Source: an uncultured Acetobacteraceae bacterium
GTDB lineage: Bacteria; Pseudomonadota; Alphaproteobacteria; Acetobacterales; Acetobacteraceae
Direction: 5' to 3'
Assembly (NCBI GenBank): GCA_937902425.1
Contig: CALFNB010000039.1
Span: 1-46,866 of the forward strand
Length of the DNA: 46,866 nt
Below are positions 28,303 to 36,327 of the stretch, piece by piece. A program made the position numbers and the translations under genes. The notes under the pieces are model-generated. The model had not been told where the DNA came from, did no database searches, and saw nothing but the letters and a program-made list of their open reading frames with translations. The first letter of the stretch is position 1; each line of letters begins with the position of its first letter.

Positions 28303-29183
28303 CCGTTCGTCTCGGTACCAATCCGATCGGCTGGTCGAACGATGATTTGCGCGTACTGGGCGGCGAGACGCCCTTGGAAACCTGCCTGACCGAGGCGCGG
28401 TCGGCGGGGTTCGATGGCATTGAGCTCGGTCATAAATTTCCGCGCGATGCCGCTGTGCTGGGTCCGATACTGCAACGGCATGGTTTGGCACTGGTTTCGG
28501 GTTGGTATTCATCGCACCTGCTGGAACAGGACGCCTCGACTGAACTCGCTGCCATGCGCGGCCATCTCGCGCTGCTGCGCGCTCTGGGCTGCACCGTGTT
28601 GATCCTGGCGGAGACGTCGAACGCGATCCATGGCGATCGTTCCGTGCCGTTGTCGCGGCGTCCGGTGCTGACCGACCCGCGGTGGCCGGTGTTCGCGCGT
28701 CGCCTGACCGAACTGGCCGACGCGGTGGCGCGCGAGGGGCTGTCGATCGCTTATCATCACCATATGGGAACGATCGTGCAGTCGGAGGCCGAGATCGACC
28801 GGCTGATGCACCTGACCGGACCGAGCCTGATGTTGCTGCTGGACACCGGCCACGCGACCTTCGCCGGCGCCGATCCGGTCGCACTCGCCCGCCGTCATCG
28901 CGCGCGCATCATGCACGTCCACTGCAAGGACGTGCGGGAGACGGTGATGGCCGAAGCGCTACGCGACGACCGGAGCTTCCTCGACAGCGTGGTCGACGGC
29001 GTCTTCACCGTGCCGGGCGATGGCATGGTGAACTTTCCCGGCGTGTTGGCGGAACTGCCGGATTACGCCGGCTGGCTGGTGGTGGAAGCCGAGCAGGATC
29101 CGGCCAAAGCGCATCCTTTGACTTATGCGCGGCTGGGACACGACAATCTGTTGGGGTTCGCACGGCGCGCCGGCCTGTTATGA
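28299..29183 (+). CDS. iolE: Inosose dehydratase
   Basis: The 294-residue TIM-barrel enzyme removes water from scyllo-inosose to give the substrate of IolD. The family start (LGTNPIGWSNDDL) and metal-site segments are present: GFDGIELGHKFP, YHHHMGT, LLDTGHATFAGADP, MHVHCKDVR and VVEAEQDP. It starts within the iolD stop (ATGA). Order iolD-iolE with divergent iolG gives three consecutive steps of the inositol pathway in one place. Confidence 0.95.
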   Translation: MTVRLGTNPIGWSNDDLRVLGGETPLETCLTEARSAGFDGIELGHKFPRDAAVLGPILQRHGLALVSGWYSSHLLEQDASTELAAMRGHLALLRALGCTVLILAETSNAIHGDRSVPLSRRPVLTDPRWPVFARRLTELADAVAREGLSIAYHHHMGTIVQSEAEIDRLMHLTGPSLMLLLDTGHATFAGADPVALARRHRARIMHVHCKDVRETVMAEALRDDRSFLDSVVDGVFTVPGDGMVNFPGVLAELPDYAGWLVVEAEQDPAKAHPLTYARLGHDNLLGFARRAGLL

Positions 29184-29208
29184 CAACGCGCCAAACGGAG
29201 GGAAACGC

Positions 29209-30243
29209 ATGACGAACAGGAAATGGTGGCGGATCGCGGCCGGTGCGGCCATGATGCTGCTCGCGCTGACCAGGATCGCGGCCGCGCAAGGCACGCTGAT
29301 CATGTATTGTGGCGTCGATGAAAACTGGTGCCGCGCGATGACCACCGAGTATCAGAAACAAACCGGCGTCAACGTGCAGATGACCCGCATGAGTGCCGGC
29401 GAAATTTATGCCCGCCTGCGCGCCGAGAAAGAAAATCCACAGGCCGACATCTGGTGGGGTGGCACCGGCGATCCGCATCTGCAGGCCGCCGAGGAAGGCC
29501 TGACCGAGGAATACAAATCCGCGACCCTGCCGAAACTGCGCGAGTGGGCACAAAAACAGGCGGAACGATCGAAATACAGAACGGTCGGCATTTACCTGGG
29601 CGCGCTCGGTTTCGGCTACAACACCGAGGAAATCGCCAGCCGGAAGCTCACACCTCCCGCGTGTTGGGCGGACCTGATCAAGCCGGAATTCAAGGGCGAG
29701 GTGCAGATGGCCGATCCGAATTCCTCCGGCACGGCGTGGACGGCACTCGCGACATTGGTGCAATTGATGGGCGAGGAACCGGCGTTTGTCTATTTGAAGA
29801 AATTGAACTCGAACATCAATGAATATACCAAGGCGGGCGCGGCACCGGCGCAGGCGGCGGGACTTGGAGAAACCGTGATCGGCATCGCGTTCCAACACGA
29901 TGTCATCGACGTGGCGATCCGCGGCAAGCCGGTTCAGGTGGTCTCCCCATGCGAGGGGACGGGTTATGAAATCGGCTCGATGAGTCTGGTGAAGGGTGGC
30001 AAGAATGCCGCGGAGGCCAGGAAGTTTTACGAATGGGCGCTGACCGCCGAGGCGCAGAAACTCGGTGCCGCCAATCGCAGCTACCAGGTGCCGTCCAACG
30101 CCGATGCGCCAATTCCAGCTCAGGCGCCGGATTTGAACAAGGTTAAGTTGATCGATTACGACTTCGCGAAATATGGTTCGTCAGCCGAACGGAAGCGGCT
30201 GCTGGGACGGTGGACGACCGAGGTGAAGTCCGCGCCGAAATAA
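29209..30243 (+). CDS. ABC transporter solute-binding protein, AfuA-like
   Basis: The 344-residue product has a Sec signal peptide (WWRIAAGAAMMLLALTRIAAAQ, cleavage near residue 27) and the iron/organophosphate binding-protein fold: LIMYCGVDENWCRAM, VNVQMTRMSAGEIYARLRAEK, ADIWWGGTGDPHLQAAEEG and YRTVGIYLGALGFGYNTEE. These segments resemble AfuA, first called an iron protein and later shown to bind hexose phosphates. Strong GGAGGG precedes the ATG, 25 nt after iolE. Given the phosphatase gene at the operon end, a phosphorylated inositol is the favoured ligand (inference); iron or another phosphate ester is possible. Confidence 0.88.
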   Translation: MTNRKWWRIAAGAAMMLLALTRIAAAQGTLIMYCGVDENWCRAMTTEYQKQTGVNVQMTRMSAGEIYARLRAEKENPQADIWWGGTGDPHLQAAEEGLTEEYKSATLPKLREWAQKQAERSKYRTVGIYLGALGFGYNTEEIASRKLTPPACWADLIKPEFKGEVQMADPNSSGTAWTALATLVQLMGEEPAFVYLKKLNSNINEYTKAGAAPAQAAGLGETVIGIAFQHDVIDVAIRGKPVQVVSPCEGTGYEIGSMSLVKGGKNAAEARKFYEWALTAEAQKLGAANRSYQVPSNADAPIPAQAPDLNKVKLIDYDFAKYGSSAERKRLLGRWTTEVKSAPK

Positions 30244-30362
30244 CCTCATGGCACGTTCTTCCCCGTCATGGCTGAGCTCGTTCGCGGCACCGATTGGGTG
30301 CGCGTGGCCGGGACGAGCCCGATCATGACGGCGAAGGGCAGCGCCGCGCTGCCAGCGTCATC

Positions 30363-32486
30363 GTGACCGCGCGAGCACCAACAGCCTTGACCTGGCTGGC
30401 TCTGGGTTGGATCGGCCTGTTGCTGTTGCCCTGGTACGCCGGTGCACCGCTGCCGCGTTCCGCGGTGTTGGAGGCGTGGGACGGCCGCATCTGGTTATGG
30501 CCATTGCTGTTGCCGATGCTGCTGGCGAGTTCGGTCCGGCCGCGTCACCAGGTCATCGCCGGAGTGCTTGGCATCGCCTGGCTCGTACTGGAGTCGACGC
30601 TGATCGGCCACAAGGGTTGGACCATCGACGTGCCAGCCGCGTTGGGGCAGCCGGAGCAGGCGCCGCTCGGCTGGGGTGCGCTGGCCTTCGCGCTGGCGTG
30701 TGGCGCGAGCCTGGCTCAGGGTCTGGCGCGACTGGGTTATGGCGGCGGCCAGGTGTTCGTTACTGGTTCGTTGCTGACCATCGGCGGCAGCATCCTGGTT
30801 TTCGTGTTCTGGCCGATCCTGACCGTGCTGGCTTCGGCGGTGCGCGATGATGCCGGAACGTTCGCGCCGTTGTTGTTCCTCACCAAACTGACCGATCCTT
30901 CAATTTGGGGCCTGGGATGTCTGACCGGCGGACACTGCGGCGTGGCCTGGAACACAGTGGCGCTGGCGATCCTGGTCGGAGCCGTGACCACGCTTCTGGG
31001 CCTGGCGTTCGCATTGCTCGCGATTCGCACAGCCATGCCATTGAAGCCGCTGGTACGCGGCCTGTCGCTGTTGCCGATCATCACGCCGCCGTTCGTGATC
31101 GGTCTGGCGCTGATCCTGCTGTTTGGCCGCGCCGGCATGGTAACGAACTTCCTGGCGTCGCACGCCGGCATCCCACGCAGCCGCTGGATTTACGGCTTAT
31201 GGGGGATCTCGATCGCGCAGGTGCTGGCCTTCACGCCGGTCGCGTTCATGATCCTGGTCGGCGTGCTGCGAGGCGTCAGCCCGAGCCTGGAAGAAGCCTC
31301 CCGCACTTTGCGGGCGAGTTCCTGGCGCACCTTCAACACCGTGACGTGGCCTCTGATGCGGCCAGGCCTCGCCAACGCGTTTCTGATCGGCTTCGTGGAG
31401 AGCCTGGCCGATTTCGCCAATCCGCTGGTGATCGGTGGCAACTTCAATGTGCTGTCAACCGAGATCTTCTTCGCCGTCGTTGGCGCGGCGCATGATCAGG
31501 GCCGCGCGGCGGTGCTCGCGCTGATCCTGCTGACGTTTACTTTGGCGGCGTTCGCGGCGCAGCGCTCGTGGCTCGGGCGAGCGCGCTACACCACACTGAC
31601 CGGCAAGGGCGACGCCGGGATGCATGCGACATTGCCGCGTGCTTTGACGGTGCTGTGCGTCGTGGGCGTGGTGCCCTGGCTGCTGCTGACGGTGGCGGTC
31701 TACGGGACCATCCTGGTGGGAGGCTTCGTCGAACAAATTGGCCGCGACAACACGCCGACCTTGCGTTATTTCCTGACCGCGTTCGGCGTCGATCACGGGG
31801 TTGGCGGCTGGTTCCTCAGTGGTTCCGCATGGCCATCCTTCCTGACCACGGCGAAGCTTTCGCTCATCGCCATGCCGATCACCGCCGCTCTTGGCGTGCT
31901 GACGGCGTACTTGCTGGACCGGATACGCTTTCGCGGCCGGAATATCTTCGAGTTCGCCACGATGATGAGTTTCGCCATTCCCGGCACCGTGATCGGCATC
32001 GGCTACATCCTGACATTCAATGTCGGACCGATCCAATTGACCGGAACCGGCGCGATCATCGTCGCGGCCTTCGTGTTTCGCAACATGCCGGTGGGTATTC
32101 GCGCCGGCCTCGCCTCACTCAGTCAGATCGACCGCAGTCTGGATGAGGCGTCGCTGATGCTGCGCGCCGGTCCGGCTTCAACTCTGGGCCGCGTCATCCT
32201 GCCATTGCTGCGACCGGCGATCGTCGCGGCGATGACCTACAGCTTTGTCCGCGCCATGACCGCGGTCAGCGCGGTGATCTTCCTGGTCACCGGCGGCTAC
32301 AATCTCGCGACGGTCTATATCGTCGGCCGAGCGGATGTCGGAGAATACGGTATCGCGATCGTTTACTCCGCCGTGCTGATCGTGTTCATGATGCTGGTCC
32401 TGGTAACGATCGACGCGGTGGTGGGGGAGGCTCGGTTGGGTCGTCGCGATGTGAGAACGACTGAAATGCCGTTGGTCCCATCATGA
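30363..32486 (+). CDS. ABC transporter permease with two fused permease domains, AfuB-like
   Basis: The about 707-residue protein holds two BinPD-type permease units in one chain, each with its own EAA-like coupling loop: EEASRTLRASSWRTFNTVTWPLMRPG and DEASLMLRAGPASTLGRVILPLLRP. Roughly a dozen or more hydrophobic helices are visible, including three in the first 100 residues. Fused permeases are usual for Fbp/Afu-type importers. The start is uncertain: GTG 30363 just before the first helix is used, and TTG 30294 is in frame; neither has a clear ribosome site. It overlaps the ATPase gene by 4 nt. Confidence 0.88.
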   Translation: MTARAPTALTWLALGWIGLLLLPWYAGAPLPRSAVLEAWDGRIWLWPLLLPMLLASSVRPRHQVIAGVLGIAWLVLESTLIGHKGWTIDVPAALGQPEQAPLGWGALAFALACGASLAQGLARLGYGGGQVFVTGSLLTIGGSILVFVFWPILTVLASAVRDDAGTFAPLLFLTKLTDPSIWGLGCLTGGHCGVAWNTVALAILVGAVTTLLGLAFALLAIRTAMPLKPLVRGLSLLPIITPPFVIGLALILLFGRAGMVTNFLASHAGIPRSRWIYGLWGISIAQVLAFTPVAFMILVGVLRGVSPSLEEASRTLRASSWRTFNTVTWPLMRPGLANAFLIGFVESLADFANPLVIGGNFNVLSTEIFFAVVGAAHDQGRAAVLALILLTFTLAAFAAQRSWLGRARYTTLTGKGDAGMHATLPRALTVLCVVGVVPWLLLTVAVYGTILVGGFVEQIGRDNTPTLRYFLTAFGVDHGVGGWFLSGSAWPSFLTTAKLSLIAMPITAALGVLTAYLLDRIRFRGRNIFEFATMMSFAIPGTVIGIGYILTFNVGPIQLTGTGAIIVAAFVFRNMPVGIRAGLASLSQIDRSLDEASLMLRAGPASTLGRVILPLLRPAIVAAMTYSFVRAMTAVSAVIFLVTGGYNLATVYIVGRADVGEYGIAIVYSAVLIVFMMLVLVTIDAVVGEARLGRRDVRTTEMPLVPS

Positions 32487-33544
32487 GCGCGGTCGTGTTT
32501 GACCGGGTCAGCAAGCGGTATGGCGCGATGACCGCCGTCGACAATGTCAGCTTCGAGATCGCAGCCGGCACGCTGGTCACGCTGCTCGGGCCATCGGGTT
32601 GCGGCAAAACCACGACGTTACGGTTGATCGCGGGATTGGAGCACGCGAACTCCGGGCGCATCCTGATCGGTGGTATCGACGTCACCGCGCTGTCGCCGGC
32701 GGAGCGCGATGTCAGCATGGTGTTTCAGTCCTACGCGCTGTTCCCGCACTTGAGTGTGCTCGACAATGTCTGCTACGGTCTTCGTTCCACGCACGTGCCG
32801 AAACGCCAGGCGGTGGAGCAGGCGATGGCGCGACTGGATCTGGTGGGACTGACCGGGCTGGAACACCGGCTGCCCAGTGAATTGTCGGGAGGGCAGCAGC
32901 AGCGCGTGGCGCTGGCGCGGGCGATGGTGCTGGAACCCAAGGTGCTGCTGTTCGACGAACCGTTATCGAACCTGGATGCGCGACTGCGGCGACGGGTGCG
33001 CGACGACATTCGCGGGCTGCAACAATCGCTTGGTCTGACCGTGGTTTATGTGACGCACGACCAGTCGGAGGCGTTGGCGATTTCGGATCGGATCATCGTG
33101 ATGAACAACGCGCGGATCGCGCAGGACAGCACGCCGCGCGCACTGTATGAAACACCGGCCGATCGTTTTGTCGTCGACTTCATGGGCGAGGCGAGCATTC
33201 TGCCGGTTCAGGTCACCGCTGTGGATGGCGACATCGCGCAGGTGCGATTTGGCGAAGCGACCTTGTCGCTGCCGCGCCGCGGACTGGATATCGGCGAGGC
33301 CGAGCTGGCGATCCGCCCACATACCGTGCATTTGTCGGCCGATTCCGATGGGTTGCGCGGCACGATCCGGCGCGCGGTGTACGGCGGGGACCACATGGAG
33401 TATGACGTGACAATCAGCGGCTTCGAGGAAACAGTGTTCGTTGTCGACACCAACGTCGCCGCACCGTTGGCCTCAGGCCGCACGGTCGGCGTGACGTTTT
33501 CCCCGCTTGGACTGTCGCTGCTGCCGGCGGCAACACCACCATGA
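32483..33544 (+). CDS. ABC transporter ATP-binding protein, AfuC/FbpC-like
   Basis: The 353-residue protein has Walker A GPSGCGKTT, Q loop VFQSYALFPH, signature LSGGQQQRV, Walker B VLLFDEPLSNLDA and switch His in YVTHDQSEAL. The last 110 residues form an OB-like TOBE domain, as in importers of iron, polyamines and phosphonates. It overlaps both neighbours by 4 nt and supplies energy to the permease before it. Confidence 0.93.
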   Translation: MSAVVFDRVSKRYGAMTAVDNVSFEIAAGTLVTLLGPSGCGKTTTLRLIAGLEHANSGRILIGGIDVTALSPAERDVSMVFQSYALFPHLSVLDNVCYGLRSTHVPKRQAVEQAMARLDLVGLTGLEHRLPSELSGGQQQRVALARAMVLEPKVLLFDEPLSNLDARLRRRVRDDIRGLQQSLGLTVVYVTHDQSEALAISDRIIVMNNARIAQDSTPRALYETPADRFVVDFMGEASILPVQVTAVDGDIAQVRFGEATLSLPRRGLDIGEAELAIRPHTVHLSADSDGLRGTIRRAVYGGDHMEYDVTISGFEETVFVVDTNVAAPLASGRTVGVTFSPLGLSLLPAATPP

Positions 33545-34314
33545 CGGACACCCTGGCCGCCCGCCACGATTTCGCGATCGCATTGGCCCGCGAGGCCGGC
33601 GCTCTGGCCCTCGACCTTCGGCGCCGGCTGGGTGCGCTGGAGGCCAAGAATCCGATGGATTACGCGACCAAAGCCGACCATGACGTGGAAGCATTGATCC
33701 GCGAACGCATCGGCGAACGGTTCGGTGACGCGGTGATCGGCGAGGAGGATGGTGGCGTTGCCGCCGACCTCGTTTGGGTGGTCGATCCGATCGACGGCAC
33801 GGTGAACTACATCCACGGCACGCCGCGCTGGTGCGTTTCCATCGCGTTGGTCGCCGGCGGCGAAATCGAAAGCGGGGTGATCAACGCGCCTGATGAGGGC
33901 AGGCTGTTTACCGCGCGGCGCGGCGGTGGCGCATTTCTGAACGGCGCGCCGGCCCAGGTCAGCAACCTTCGCCACGGTGCGTCACCGGTCGTGGAGATCG
34001 GCTGGTCGCCACGCCGGCCCATCGAGCTTTACGGCACATTGATCCGGCGATTGATCGGCGATGGCATCGAATTTCGCCGGCTCGGCTCGGGCGCTTTGGG
34101 CGCCGCCGATACCGCCTCTGGGCTGAACGATGGCTATGTCGAGTTGCACATCAACGCCTGGGACATTCTGGCGGGAATGATCCTCGTGCGGGAGGCCGGC
34201 GGCTGGACCAGCGATTTCCTGGCCGGCGATGGGCTGACGAAGGGCAATCCGATCATCGTCTGCACGCCCGAAATCGTTGACCGGATCAGCGCGGCCACCG
34301 CGGAACCGCAATGA
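33541..34314 (+). CDS. Inositol monophosphatase family protein
   Basis: The 257-residue protein has the three metal-site motifs of the family: GEED at 67-70, WVVDPIDGTVNYIHG from 79 and NAWDILAGMILVREAGG near 205. Members hydrolyse inositol phosphates, but some act on histidinol phosphate, fructose bisphosphate or other small phosphates. It overlaps the ATPase gene start to stop (ATGA) and ends the inositol operon, directly abutting the convergent transporter operon at 34315. The combination with an AfuABC-like importer and iolDE supports inositol phosphate as the substrate (inference). Confidence 0.9.
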   Translation: MTDTLAARHDFAIALAREAGALALDLRRRLGALEAKNPMDYATKADHDVEALIRERIGERFGDAVIGEEDGGVAADLVWVVDPIDGTVNYIHGTPRWCVSIALVAGGEIESGVINAPDEGRLFTARRGGGAFLNGAPAQVSNLRHGASPVVEIGWSPRRPIELYGTLIRRLIGDGIEFRRLGSGALGAADTASGLNDGYVELHINAWDILAGMILVREAGGWTSDFLAGDGLTKGNPIIVCTPEIVDRISAATAEPQ

Positions 34315-36327
34315 TCACCGGAAGAACCATTGCTCCGGCCGGGCGCTCCAGGGCGGCCGGCAATGCTGCGAGATACAGACGCGGCCTGGAATGTTCTCCA
34401 GCCGGTCGCTGACCACGCGGCTGCCCTGACTGCCAGGCGCCTGGCCGACCAGTCCGATCTGCCACTTCGCCTCGGCCACGATCCGCCAGATCTCCTGGGC
34501 AATGGCGTTTCGTTCCGCCTCCGGCTTACTGCCAGCCAGCCGCAACAGGTCATAGACCCGCAGCATGCCCGGATCGTCCGGCTTCATACCCGCCTTGCCG
34601 TCGGAGGCGTACCACTGCGACCAGGCCGATCCCATCAGACTGCCCGCCGGATCGACCGGTAACGCCAGCACCGGAAACAGAAACAGACTCTCCGAGCCGC
34701 TGTTCGAAAAGATCAACATCTGATGCTGATCGTTGCGCACGCGCGTGAAGAACAGGCTGCGTTCCAGCAATTTCAGATCAGCGGCGATCCCCACCGTGCG
34801 CCATTGCTGGATCACCATTTCCACCTGTTGCGGCCACGTCGGCGTCAACGTCTGCGCAACGTCGATCTGCAGCCGTAACCGTTCGCCATTATCGGTGCGC
34901 AGCCGGTAGCCCTCGCGGTCCTTCTTCGTCAGGCCGATGGCATCCAGCATCGCGTTGGCCTTGGCGGGATCGAAATTCGACCATTTCGCGATCCATTCCT
35001 TGCCCGGACTTTCCGGCATCAGTTCCGACGGCACGCCCGAGCCGGGAGTGCCCAGACCGAGCCAGAACGCCTCATTCAATTGGTCGCGATCGATGGCGAT
35101 CGAGAGCGCGCGACGGAAGTCCGCGTTGGCGATCCATTTCGCGACCTCGGGATCGGTGCGATACGCCATGTTGAACACGAGTTGCGAATCGCTGCCGTTG
35201 AAGCCCGGATCGAGGTGGAATTTGTAATGACCGCGCTCGGCGTTTTCCAGGAACACCGGCAGTTTGCCGATGTCGATGAAGCGTTCCTGCACGTCGTATT
35301 CGCCGGCGATGGCGCGCAAATTCACCACCTCGGGGTTTTCCGCCAGCATCATCTGCACGCGGTCGATATAGGGCAATTGATTGCCTTCCGTATCGACCTC
35401 GTAGAAATACGGATTACGCTCCAGCATCCAGGTTTGCGTGTTGATCGGCTGGGTCATCATCCAGGCCGCGACGGTCGGCAGTTCGGTGTTCAGCCGCCAG
35501 TCCGACTTGAAGTGGAACCATTGCACCCAGTTGGGATAGCCGGCGGCTTTCGCCCCAGTGGTCAACGCGTCGGGCGAGCTGAATTTCGGCAGGAACCGCC
35601 GCAGGTAATGCGCCGGCGCGTAAAGCCCGAACGCCAGCCCGTCCGATTGCATGCGGGATTGTCCGCCACCCACCGCCGTGTCGCCGCCGAGCAATTGGGG
35701 AAACAGGAAATGCGGCGCGTCGAATTCAAACGCGACGGTGGTTTCATCGATCTTCACGACCCGGCCAGGCTTGCCACCGGCGGACAACTCCGGCGTGGGG
35801 GAGGGGGCGATCTCCTTGTTCTGATAAATCTCCTCGAACCAGAACACGAAATCGTCGGCGGTGAACGGCGCGCCGTCCGACCATTTCATGCCCTTACGCA
35901 AGAACAACGTCGTGCGCTTGCCGTCGTCGCTGATCGACCAGCCCTTGGCCACCTGGGCTGCGAGTTTGGTGCCCGTCACATCCCAGAACAACGGTTTGTC
36001 GCCGGCCCGGATGCGGTTGCCGTTCTCCCCGTCACCCGGCCCGAGAAACGCCCGCCGCCACGTGCCGCCATAAGTTCCGGTCGCGCGCAACGGTTTCAGC
36101 ACCAACGGATCCGCCGGCAACCGCTGTTCCACCGGTGGCAATTTGCCCGCCTTCACCAGCGCGGCCAGCGCCGGAGCTTCTTGAAAATGCGTGGGAATGC
36201 GCGCCGGATCGGTGACGATCTCCGGCGCCTCCAGTGTGCCAACCAGACCCGTTTGGCGCATGTCCACTTGCTGCGCCGCCGCCGTGCCACACCACACGAG
36301 CAACGCGATCAGCCGAAGCAGTTTCAT
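34315..36327 (-). CDS. Family 5 solute-binding protein, copy 2
   Basis: The 670-residue product has a signal peptide (LLRLIALLVWCGTAAAQQ) and the long variant of the Dpp/Opp-type binding fold: GTYGGTWRRAFLG near the start, GMKWSDGAPFTADDFVFW, LDPGFNGSDSQLVFN, and RRALSIAIDRDQLN. It starts within the stop of the preceding paralogue (ATGA) and the two proteins are alike along their whole length. Members of this long branch bind peptides or opine-like compounds; the ligand cannot be read. A C-terminal ISQHCR segment with one Cys is shared by both copies. Confidence 0.92.
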   Translation of the reverse strand: MKLLRLIALLVWCGTAAAQQVDMRQTGLVGTLEAPEIVTDPARIPTHFQEAPALAALVKAGKLPPVEQRLPADPLVLKPLRATGTYGGTWRRAFLGPGDGENGNRIRAGDKPLFWDVTGTKLAAQVAKGWSISDDGKRTTLFLRKGMKWSDGAPFTADDFVFWFEEIYQNKEIAPSPTPELSAGGKPGRVVKIDETTVAFEFDAPHFLFPQLLGGDTAVGGGQSRMQSDGLAFGLYAPAHYLRRFLPKFSSPDALTTGAKAAGYPNWVQWFHFKSDWRLNTELPTVAAWMMTQPINTQTWMLERNPYFYEVDTEGNQLPYIDRVQMMLAENPEVVNLRAIAGEYDVQERFIDIGKLPVFLENAERGHYKFHLDPGFNGSDSQLVFNMAYRTDPEVAKWIANADFRRALSIAIDRDQLNEAFWLGLGTPGSGVPSELMPESPGKEWIAKWSNFDPAKANAMLDAIGLTKKDREGYRLRTDNGERLRLQIDVAQTLTPTWPQQVEMVIQQWRTVGIAADLKLLERSLFFTRVRNDQHQMLIFSNSGSESLFLFPVLALPVDPAGSLMGSAWSQWYASDGKAGMKPDDPGMLRVYDLLRLAGSKPEAERNAIAQEIWRIVAEAKWQIGLVGQAPGSQGSRVVSDRLENIPGRVCISQHCRPPWSARPEQWFFR

